Source: Dermacoccus abyssi
GTDB taxonomy: Bacteria > Actinomycetota > Actinomycetes > Actinomycetales > Dermatophilaceae
NCBI RefSeq assembly: GCF_034541975.1
Contig: NZ_JAVYJM010000001.1
Reading direction: 5' to 3' (one strand)
DNA: 64,000 nt
Position numbers and translations under genes: made by a program. This document shows, piece by piece, positions 51,518-58,510 of the stretch; the first letter of the stretch is position 1; every line of letters begins with the position of its first letter. Under the pieces are notes generated by a model that saw only the letters and a list, made by a program, of their open reading frames with translations, searched no databases and was not told the origin of the DNA.

Positions 51518-54439
51518 TCAGCTGCAGCCGGAGGTGCTTCCGCAGCCCTCGCAGACGTAGCAGGAGCCGGCGGGACGCATCTTCGTGCCGCAGGTCATGC
51601 ACATCGGGGCGTCGGCTGCCTTGCCCTGGAACTTCTCCATGAGCTCGGCCGAACTGTGGATCTCGGAGCCGACCTCACGGGCGGAGGCCGCACCGGAACC
51701 GGACTTCACCTCGTCGGCGTGCTCCTCCGTGGAGGTGGCAGCTACCGGACGCTCACCGCGTGCCGCCGCCGGGGCGACGGACTGCGAGTTGGACTCGGCG
51801 TCGAACGGCTCGTCGTCGCTCTCGATCGGCGTGTAGGAGCCGGTCTCGAGCTGGCGAGCGCGCTCCTCGGCCGTGTGGATGCCCATGAACGAACGCGTGT
51901 CGAAGTCGAGGTAGTCGAGCGCCAGGCGGCGGAAGACGTAGTCCATGATCGACTGCGCCATACGCACGTCCGGGTCGTCCGTCATACCGGCCGGCTCGAA
52001 GCGCAGGTTCGTGAACTTCTCGACGAAAGTCTCGAGCGGCACGCCGTACTGCAGGCCGATCGACACGGCGATGGAGAACGCGTCCATGACACCGGCGAGC
52101 GTCGAACCCTGCTTACCGAACTTGAGGAAAAGCTCACCGAGATCGCCGTTCTCGTACGTGCCGGCGGTGAGGTAACCCTCCGCGCCACCCACGGCGAACG
52201 ACGTCGTCTGCGACGAGCGACGCTTCGGCAGGCGCTTGCGCACGGGGCGGTACTCGACGATCTTCTCGACCGGCGTCTCGGCGACGGTCTCCGTGGCCGT
52301 CGCGGGCTCGGAGCTCTTCTCGTTCTTGCCCGACGAGAGCGGCTGGCCGACCTTGCAGTTGTCACGGTAGACGGCGATGGCCTTGAGACCGAGCTTCCAA
52401 CCCTCGAGGTGCACCTCGGCGATGTCCTCGACCGAGGCCGACTCCGGCAGGTTGACCGTCTTGGAGATAGCACCCGACAGGAACGGCTGGCAGGCGGCCA
52501 TCATGCGGACGTGGCCCATCGGGGAGATGGCGCGCGCACCCATGGCGCAGTCGAAGACCTCGTAGTGCTCCGGCTTGAGGCCGGGAGCGTCGATGACGTG
52601 GCCCTTGTCGGCGATGTGCTCGACGATCGCCTCGATCTGCTCTTCCTGGTAGCCGAGCTTCTTCAGCGCGCGCGGAATCGTCTGGTTGACGATCTGCATC
52701 GAACCGCCGCCGACGAGCTTCTTGAACTTCACGAGCGAGAAGTCCGGCTCGATACCGGTGGTGTCGCAGTCCATCATGAAGCCGATGGTGCCGGTGGGCG
52801 CGAGGACGGAGGCCTGCGCGTTGCGGAAGCCGCCCTTCTCACCGTTCTCGACGACGTCGGCCCAGGCCTTCGTCGCGAGCGCGTGGATGTCGCTGGCCAT
52901 GGCGCCCATGTCCTTGTGCGAGGCGAGCTCGTCGTTCGCGGCACGGTGCTTGCGCATGACGCGGTTGTGAGCGTCGGCGTTGCGGGCGTAACCGGCGTAC
53001 GGTCCGACGACGGAAGCCATCTCGGCGGAGCGCTTGTAGGCGGCACCCGTGAGCAGCGACGTGATGGAACCGGCCAGCGCACGGCCGCCGTCCGAGTCGT
53101 AGCCGTGGCCGGTGGCCATGAGGAGCGCACCGAGGTTGGCGTAACCGATGCCGAGCTGGCGGTAGTCGACCGTCGTCTTGCCGATGGACTCCGTCGGGAA
53201 GTCGGCGAAGCAGATGGAGATGTCCATCGCCGTGATGACGAGCTCGACGACCTTCTGGAAGGTGACGGCGTCGAACGTGTCGTCGTCCTTGAGGAACTTC
53301 AGGAGGTTGAGCGAGGCCAGGTTGCAGCTGGAGTTGTCGAGCGACATGTACTCCGAGCACGGGTTGGACGCCGTGATGCGGCCCGTCTCCGGGTTCGTGT
53401 GCCACGCGTTGATCGTGTCGTCGTACTGCACACCCGGGTCGGCGCACTCCCACGCGGCCTTGTTGATCTTGTCGAACAGCTCGCGGGCGTCGACCGACTC
53501 GATGACCTCACCCGTGTCACGGGCACGCAGGCCGAAGGTTGTGCCGTCCACGACGGCCTTCATGAACTCGTCGCTGACACGAACGGAGTTGTTCGCGTTC
53601 TGGTACTGCACGGAGACGATGTCGCGGCCACCGAGGTCCATGTCGAAACCGGCGTCACGCAGCGCACGGATCTTGTCCTCCTCGCGCGCCTTCGTCTCGA
53701 TGAACTCCTCGATGTCCGGGTGGTCGACGTCGAGGACGACCATCTTGGCCGCACGACGCGTGGCGCCGCCGGACTTGATGGTGCCTGCCGAGGCGTCGGC
53801 GCCGCGCATGAACGAGACCGGGCCGGAGGCGGTGCCACCGGAGGACAGCAGCTCCTTCGAGGAACGGATACGCGAGAGGTTGAGGCCGGCACCGGAGCCG
53901 CCCTTGAAGATGAAGCCCTCTTCCTTGTACCAGTTGAGGATCGAGTCCATCGAGTCGTCGACGGACAGGATGAAGCACGCGCTGACCTGCTGCGGGCTCG
54001 CCGTACCCACGTTGAACCACACCGGCGAGTTGAACGAGAAGACCTGGTGCAGCAAGGCGTACGTGAGCTCGTGCTCGAAGATCTCGGCGTCGGCGTCGGA
54101 CGCGAAGTAGCCGTTGTCCTTGCCGGCCTTCGTGTACGTGAGCACGACGCGGTCGATGAGCTGCTTGAGCGACTTCTCGCGAGCGTCCGACCCCAGCGCG
54201 CCACGGAAGTACTTCGTCGTGACGATGGTGGAGGCGTTGAGCGACCAGAAGTCGGGGAACTCGACACCACGCTGCTCGAAGATCGTCTCGCCGGTCTTCC
54301 AGTTCTGCTGGACGACGTCACGCAGCTCCCAGGTCACCGCGTCGTAGGGGTGGACGCCCGGGGTGGTGAAGATCCGCTCGATCGTGACGCCGTTGTTCCG
54401 GCGACCCGACTTGGCTCGAGCCTTCGTGGTCTCGGTCAT
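51518..54439 (-). CDS. nrdJ: Adenosylcobalamin-dependent (class II) ribonucleotide reductase
   Basis: 973 residues, the large actinobacterial NrdJ. N-terminal ~100-residue part, then the catalytic barrel: SFNSPVWFNVGT, CFILSVDDSMDSI, the finger-loop block NPCSEYMSLDNSSCNLASLNLL with Cys361 and the N-x-C/E of the radical site, and the substrate loop VLAPTGTIGFMMDCDTTGIEP. The C-terminal tail is a zinc-ribbon-like CMTCGTKM, then CYVCEGCGSTSGC, which holds the reducing cysteines. It converts ribonucleotides to deoxyribonucleotides using B12. It lies 73 bases after nrdR and is probably co-transcribed. It is the only RNR in this window; other classes may be elsewhere. Confidence 0.97.
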   Translation of the reverse strand: MTETTKARAKSGRRNNGVTIERIFTTPGVHPYDAVTWELRDVVQQNWKTGETIFEQRGVEFPDFWSLNASTIVTTKYFRGALGSDAREKSLKQLIDRVVLTYTKAGKDNGYFASDADAEIFEHELTYALLHQVFSFNSPVWFNVGTASPQQVSACFILSVDDSMDSILNWYKEEGFIFKGGSGAGLNLSRIRSSKELLSSGGTASGPVSFMRGADASAGTIKSGGATRRAAKMVVLDVDHPDIEEFIETKAREEDKIRALRDAGFDMDLGGRDIVSVQYQNANNSVRVSDEFMKAVVDGTTFGLRARDTGEVIESVDARELFDKINKAAWECADPGVQYDDTINAWHTNPETGRITASNPCSEYMSLDNSSCNLASLNLLKFLKDDDTFDAVTFQKVVELVITAMDISICFADFPTESIGKTTVDYRQLGIGYANLGALLMATGHGYDSDGGRALAGSITSLLTGAAYKRSAEMASVVGPYAGYARNADAHNRVMRKHRAANDELASHKDMGAMASDIHALATKAWADVVENGEKGGFRNAQASVLAPTGTIGFMMDCDTTGIEPDFSLVKFKKLVGGGSMQIVNQTIPRALKKLGYQEEQIEAIVEHIADKGHVIDAPGLKPEHYEVFDCAMGARAISPMGHVRMMAACQPFLSGAISKTVNLPESASVEDIAEVHLEGWKLGLKAIAVYRDNCKVGQPLSSGKNEKSSEPATATETVAETPVEKIVEYRPVRKRLPKRRSSQTTSFAVGGAEGYLTAGTYENGDLGELFLKFGKQGSTLAGVMDAFSIAVSIGLQYGVPLETFVEKFTNLRFEPAGMTDDPDVRMAQSIMDYVFRRLALDYLDFDTRSFMGIHTAEERARQLETGSYTPIESDDEPFDAESNSQSVAPAAARGERPVAATSTEEHADEVKSGSGAASAREVGSEIHSSAELMEKFQGKAADAPMCMTCGTKMRPAGSCYVCEGCGSTSGCS

Positions 54440-54512
54440 GACCGCATGCCTCCTGGCACTTCTCGTGGGTTTGGTGTGGTGTGTCGTGAAGTAGGGGGTG
54501 AGCCGGTGGAGC

Positions 54513-54974
54513 TCAGCCGGCGTCGCGCAGAGCGTGCCTGCGCAGGTCGGCGACGGCGTCCTCGAAGTCAGTCAGTGACTCGAAGGCCTGGTAGACGGAC
54601 GCGAACCGCAGGTACGCGACGTGGTCGAGTTCGCGCAGCGGGCCGAGGATCTCGATGCCGACATCGTGGGCGTCGATCTCCGCAGCCCCGTTGGAGCGGA
54701 TCGACTCCTCCACCTGCTGAGCGAGGACGGCGAGCTGATCGTCGGAAACCGGGCGGCCCTGGCAGGCCTTGCGCACGCCCGACATGACCTTGTCGCGAGA
54801 GAAGGGTTCGCTCACACCGGAGCGCTTGACGACCGTGAGGCTCGCGGTCTCGACGGTGGAGAAACGCTTGCCGCAGTCGGGGCACTGGCGGCGACGCTTG
54901 ATGCAGGTGCCGTCCTCGGTCGAACGGGAGTCGACCACACGGGAGTCGGCGTTGCGGCAGAAGGGACAGTGCAT
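54513..54974 (-). CDS. nrdR: NrdR, ribonucleotide reductase repressor
   Basis: 153 residues. Zinc ribbon with C3, C6, C31 and C34, then an ATP-cone (about 46-136) with VVKRSGVSEPFSRDKVMSGVRKAC and EIDAHDVGIEILGPLRELD. NrdR senses ATP/dATP and represses RNR genes through paired NrdR boxes, two of which are seen upstream (55058-55106). The ATG at 54974 has GAGAGGCGTGGCAC before it. A longer in-frame extension would destroy the conserved MHCPFC start. Confidence 0.95.
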   Translation of the reverse strand: MHCPFCRNADSRVVDSRSTEDGTCIKRRRQCPDCGKRFSTVETASLTVVKRSGVSEPFSRDKVMSGVRKACQGRPVSDDQLAVLAQQVEESIRSNGAAEIDAHDVGIEILGPLRELDHVAYLRFASVYQAFESLTDFEDAVADLRRHALRDAG

Positions 54975-55057
54975 GTGCCACGCCTCTCGATCGCAGGATT
55001 CCACCGCCTCGTGACGGTATGAACCCCAACACCGGCATCGCGGGAATTCTTCCGCAA

Positions 55058-55106
55058 ACAACCACATGTTGGGGGCATTAGGGCGCCTGTGCCCTACATC
55101 TAGGAA
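55058..55106. promoter_or_regulatory. Two NrdR-type boxes upstream of nrdR-nrdJ
   Basis: ACATCTAG at 55096-55103 and ACATGTTG at 55064-55071 sit in 16-base windows (55091-55106 and 55058-55073) resembling the NrdR consensus ACACWATATNTNGTGT. They are 32 bases apart, close to three helical turns, the normal NrdR spacing. The first overlaps the -10 hexamer. Confidence 0.65.
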
Positions 55107-55135
55107 TCCTAGGTTGCGTTGGCGACCGCTCGCAA
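55106..55135 (-). promoter_or_regulatory. Predicted nrdR promoter
   Basis: On the minus strand TTGCGA (55135-55130) and TAGGAT (55111-55106) are 18 bases apart. The -10 touches the first NrdR box, so binding would block initiation. The leader to the nrdR ATG would be about 125 bases. Confidence 0.55.
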
Positions 55136-55221
55136 CCGTGTCTGCAAACCCGGCGCACCAACCCCAGCAATGACGCGGAAAAGATGTGTGGCTCGCCCCA
55201 GCGACACGCCGAGGGGGCCGC

Positions 55222-55635
55222 TCAGCCTGCCGGAACGAGAATTCGCTGGCCGGCCTGAACGTGCATCGAGCTCATGTTGTTGGCCTCCTGGATGGCCACC
55301 ACACCACGGTCGTTACGCAAGGACGGCAGCTCACGAGCGGCGATCTGAGAAAGGGTCTCCCCGTCCTTCACCGTGACCGACGTCGCGCCACCGGCAGGGT
55401 TAGCTTCGGCCACGGCCTTGGCCGCAAGGAGGCCACCGCCGACGAGAACCAGAAGCGCCAGAAGGGCGGCGAAGCGACGGCGAGCGAGAACGGCACGACG
55501 CGTCAACGGTGCGCGCCGCGTGCTACGACCACCCTCGAGGGAATCGACGACCGCAGGCCCCGACGGAACGAGGTGCAGGTGACGACGGGAGCTCGGCGCG
55601 ACCGCCGGGACGTCCAGACTGGGCACAGCACTCAT
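55222..55635 (-). CDS. LysM-domain membrane protein
   Basis: 137 residues. A variable polar start is followed by a basic segment and one membrane helix (about 55-75), then an extracytoplasmic LysM domain (about 86-135: TVKDGETLSQIAARELP, VVAIQEANNMSSMHVQAGQRILVP), which binds peptidoglycan GlcNAc. It is probably a small cell wall-associated protein with no catalytic domain. The ATG at 55635 has AGGAGG 7 bases upstream. It is divergent from lexA and shares the SOS-box region, so it may be a LexA target. Confidence 0.85.
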   Translation of the reverse strand: MSAVPSLDVPAVAPSSRRHLHLVPSGPAVVDSLEGGRSTRRAPLTRRAVLARRRFAALLALLVLVGGGLLAAKAVAEANPAGGATSVTVKDGETLSQIAARELPSLRNDRGVVAIQEANNMSSMHVQAGQRILVPAG

Positions 55636-55665
55636 GTTCATTCCTCCTGACTCGGCGCGGATGCA

Positions 55666-55681
55666 TCGAACATCCGTGCGA
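55666..55681. promoter_or_regulatory. SOS (LexA) box, best copy
   Basis: TCGAACATCCGTGCGA matches the actinobacterial consensus TCGAAC-N4-GTTCGA at 11 of 12 positions. It lies 30 bases upstream of the LysM gene start. Confidence 0.7.
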
Positions 55682-55694
55682 TAGAACAACTGTA

Positions 55695-55752
55695 CGACAC
55701 AAACGTTCGAAAGCAAGGCCGTCGGCGGCGTGTTTCTCGTACATGTTTGCGA
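55695..55752. promoter_or_regulatory. Two weaker LexA-like boxes near lexA
   Basis: CGACACAAACGTTCGA (55695-55710) has a perfect right half. TCGTACATGTTTGCGA (55737-55752) matches 9 of 12 positions. With the better box they could bind several LexA dimers between the divergent genes. Confidence 0.45.
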
Positions 55753-55901
55753 AAACTGTGTACGGTGGTGCCTACGTTGATCCCGAACGCTCACACCGAA
55801 TCAGCGGCCACCGACAACCCCGGAATTCCGGGGAGAATCAGGGCTCCGCACCGAGGTCCGCGTCCGCGAGATCACTGTTTTCGTCGATGTGAGGAGACGC
55901 C

Positions 55902-56621
55902 ATGGGTGAGGTCCACTCCATGAACAACCGCGCGAAGGGCAAACTGACCCCGCGCCAGCAGAAAGTGCTCACCGTCATCCGGCGCTCGGTCGACGAGCGC
56001 GGTTACCCGCCGAGTCTGCGCGAGATCGGTGAGGCCGTCGGGCTGACGAGCCCGAGCTCCGTCGCACACCAGCTCGCCACGCTCGAGCGCAAGGGTTACC
56101 TGCGTCGCGACCCCAACCGCCCTCGCGCCATGGAGGTTGTCTCCCCCGACGACGGCGCCGACACCCGCGGTTACCGCGGAGGCACCTCGGTGCGTGCAGC
56201 GTCCGAGAGCACGTACGACGAGACCGACTCGGGCAACGAGCGTCCGCAGGCCTCCTTCGTCCCCGTCGTCGGACGCATCGCCGCCGGCGGGCCGATCCTG
56301 GCCGAGCAGGCCGTCGAGGACGTGTTCCCCCTCCCCCGTCAGATCGTCGGTGACGGCGAACTGTTCCTGCTCAAGGTTGTCGGCGACTCGATGATCGAAG
56401 CCGCCATCTGCGACGGCGACTGGGTCGTCGTGCGCCAGCAGCCGGAGGCGTCCAACGGTGAGATCGTGGCGGCGCTGCTCGACGGCGAGGCCACCGTGAA
56501 GACGTTCAAGCGCACGAACGGCAAGACGTGGCTCCTGCCCGCGAACGAGAACTACGAGCCGATCGACGGCGACGAAGCCAGCATCATGGGCAAGGTCACG
56601 GCGGTGCTGCGCAGCGTCTGA
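55902..56621 (+). CDS. lexA: LexA, SOS response repressor
   Basis: 239 residues. N-terminal winged helix (about 14-80: LTPRQQKVLTVIRRSVDERGYPPSLREIGEAVGLTSPSSVAHQLATLERKGYL), a flexible linker, and an S24 self-cleavage domain: cleavage site Ala128-Gly129 in RIAAGG, Ser163 in GDSM and Lys200 in TVKTF. RecA-stimulated self-cleavage releases SOS genes. The ATG at 55902 has GAGGAGACGCC upstream; an internal ATG at 55920 is possible. Confidence 0.96.
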   Translation: MGEVHSMNNRAKGKLTPRQQKVLTVIRRSVDERGYPPSLREIGEAVGLTSPSSVAHQLATLERKGYLRRDPNRPRAMEVVSPDDGADTRGYRGGTSVRAASESTYDETDSGNERPQASFVPVVGRIAAGGPILAEQAVEDVFPLPRQIVGDGELFLLKVVGDSMIEAAICDGDWVVVRQQPEASNGEIVAALLDGEATVKTFKRTNGKTWLLPANENYEPIDGDEASIMGKVTAVLRSV

Positions 56622-56634
56622 CTCTCGCCCACCC

Positions 56635-57474
56635 TCACGTCGTCGCGTTCGCCTCGGTCTGCACCTGCAGGCCGAGGCGTTCGCATGTCGCGGTGAGGGT
56701 GGCACCAAGCGGTTCGTGCAGCACGAGATCGGCGCGCTCCGAACCGCGCATGCTTCCCAGACCGACCAGGGCCACGGGCTTGCCCGCCTTGAGCGCGGCC
56801 GTGACGAACCGGAAGCCCGACATCACCTTGAGCGAACTTCCGAGAACGAGAACCGCCCGTGACAGTTCGAGCTGCGCGTAGCAGTGCTCAACCGTCGCGG
56901 TGGGCACGCTCTCGCCGAACATCACGACGTCGGGCTTGACGACGAGCGAACCACAGTGCGGACAGGCCACGAGGACGAACGCATCCTCTGCACTCCGGGC
57001 AACCTCGGCGTCTCCGTCGGCCAACAGGGCCACGTCGCGCGGGAGGTTCGGGTTGGCGTCGCGGATGCGCCCCTGGAACTCCGCTCGATCCGAGCGGCTG
57101 CCGCACTCGACGCACTGCACCGAGGAGAGCGAACCGTGCAGTTCGAGGGCGTCCGCTCCGGAGGCCGCATGAAGACCGTCGACGTTCTGCGTCACGAGGT
57201 GTTGCACGAGACCTGCGCGCTGCAGGGCTGCAACAGCGTGGTGGCCGCCGTTGGGCCGAGCCGCGGCGAAACGTTCCCACCCGACGGCGCTGCGAACCCA
57301 GTAGCGTCGGCGCGCGTCGTCCCCGCTGAGGAACTGCTGGAACGTCATGGGAACCGTTCGGCGGGTGCCGTCAGGCTTGCGGTAGTCGGGAATGCCCGAC
57401 TCGGTCGAGAGACCCGCCCCGGTGAGCACGAACAGGTCGCCCTGCGCGACGAACTCCGCCAACTCTGCAGTCAC
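56635..57474 (-). CDS. Sir2-family NAD-dependent protein deacylase
   Basis: 279 residues. NAD motif GAGLSTESGIPDYR (19-32), TQNVDGLH, catalytic His in LELHGSL, a zinc site CVECG ... CPHCG, and KPDVVMFGES, the full sirtuin set. The N-terminus is similar to actinobacterial class II/III sirtuins. It removes acyl groups from lysines using NAD. GTG start at 57474 with AGGGGCC upstream. Convergent with lexA (13 bases between stops) and divergent from the LysR gene. Confidence 0.93.
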   Translation of the reverse strand: MTAELAEFVAQGDLFVLTGAGLSTESGIPDYRKPDGTRRTVPMTFQQFLSGDDARRRYWVRSAVGWERFAAARPNGGHHAVAALQRAGLVQHLVTQNVDGLHAASGADALELHGSLSSVQCVECGSRSDRAEFQGRIRDANPNLPRDVALLADGDAEVARSAEDAFVLVACPHCGSLVVKPDVVMFGESVPTATVEHCYAQLELSRAVLVLGSSLKVMSGFRFVTAALKAGKPVALVGLGSMRGSERADLVLHEPLGATLTATCERLGLQVQTEANATT

Positions 57475-57519
57475 AGGTGGCCCCTCTCATTCGACAATCG
57501 ATAGAAACTACAACATCCG

Positions 57520-57534
57520 ATAACGCCGGGTTAT
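57520..57534. promoter_or_regulatory. LysR-type binding site between sir2 and lysR
   Basis: ATAAC-N5-GTTAT (57520-57534) is a 15-base palindrome of the T-N11-A type, 10 bases upstream of the LysR gene. TATTCT at 57532-57537 could be a -10 for leaderless LysR mRNA, so the palindrome would overlap it and autoregulate. Confidence 0.55.
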
Positions 57535-57543
57535 TCTCTACGG

Positions 57544-58461
57544 ATGATCGACGCCGCCGGCCTTCGGGTCATGAAAGCCATTGCCCAGGAGGGTAGCTTC
57601 ACCGCTGCCGCTGCTTCCCTGGGCTACTCCCAGCCTGCCGTGTCCCAGATGGTGCGCCGCTTGGAGGACAAGACGGGCACGGCTCTCGTCGAGCGCCTCG
57701 GACGTTCGGTGCGTCTGACCGAGGCGGGCCACGTGCTCGCCCGCACAGCCACTCCGGTGCTCGCCGCTCTCGAGGCGGCGGAGGGCGAAGTGGCCTCGAT
57801 CGCCGGCCTGAGGGCGGGACGAGTGCGCCTCATGGCCTTCCCCTCGGCCTCGTCGACCGTCGTCCCACGAGCGCTGTCGCTCGTCAAGCAGCGCTACCCC
57901 GACGTTCAGGTCACCTTCGCGGAAGCGGAGCCGCCGGAGTCACTCGCGGCGCTTCGGGCGGGAGATTGCGATGTTGCAATCGCGTTCTCCTACGACGGCG
58001 ACGAGATCGCGGCACACGCGGAGGATCTCGAGGGGCTCACCACGCTCGACCTGCTCGAGGACGAGGTGCGCCTCGCCGTACCGGCCGATCACCCGTTTGC
58101 CGGAAGGGGCTCCGTGTCGATGGAGGAGCTCGAGTCCGCGTCGTGGATCGCCGGATGCCCGCGCTGCCGGGGCCACCTGCTCTCGCTCGCCACGTCGGCG
58201 GGTTACACCCCTGACGTCGCGTTCGAGACCGAGGACTACGTCACCGTGCTCGGACTCGTGGCCGAGGGGTTGGGCGTGGCCCTCATCCCGGAGCTCATCC
58301 TGCGTTCGACCCAGCACCCCCGCGTGGCCACCATCGCCATCGAGCCGGCGAGCCGTCGTTCGGTTCAGGCTGTCACCACGCCCGACCTCCAGCGTGTGCC
58401 GGCGGTCAAGGCCACCCTCGACGCGCTGCGGGAAGCAACCGACGCTCTGCCGAACCTGTAG
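57544..58461 (+). CDS. LysR-family transcriptional regulator
   Basis: 305 residues. The N-terminal HTH (about 1-60: AGLRVMKAIAQEGSFTAAAASLGYSQPAVSQMVRRLEDKTGTALVER) and a C-terminal PBP-like effector domain (about 90-300) are clear. Cys residues at GCPRCRG near residue 203-208 are unusual and could sense redox or a metal (inference). Divergent from the sirtuin gene, so sir2 may be its target. The ATG at 57544 lacks a ribosome site. Confidence 0.92.
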   Translation: MIDAAGLRVMKAIAQEGSFTAAAASLGYSQPAVSQMVRRLEDKTGTALVERLGRSVRLTEAGHVLARTATPVLAALEAAEGEVASIAGLRAGRVRLMAFPSASSTVVPRALSLVKQRYPDVQVTFAEAEPPESLAALRAGDCDVAIAFSYDGDEIAAHAEDLEGLTTLDLLEDEVRLAVPADHPFAGRGSVSMEELESASWIAGCPRCRGHLLSLATSAGYTPDVAFETEDYVTVLGLVAEGLGVALIPELILRSTQHPRVATIAIEPASRRSVQAVTTPDLQRVPAVKATLDALREATDALPNL

Positions 58462-58477
58462 CCGGTTCCCTCCGGCT
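58460..58477. terminator. Weak hairpin between lysR and comEC
   Basis: AGCCGG pairs with CCGGCT with a 6-base loop at the lysR stop; it may end either convergent transcript. Confidence 0.4.
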
Positions 58478-58510
58478 CGCGAGTGGAATCTCCTGCGACT
58501 CTCACCGGTG

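Noticed and set aside
51338..54787. A 1149-codon open frame on the plus strand opposite nrdJ and nrdR
   Set aside because: It is the mirror of NrdJ codon bias at high GC; its translation is repetitive Arg/Val/Asp/Leu-rich and resembles no family, whereas the minus strand is a clear NrdJ.
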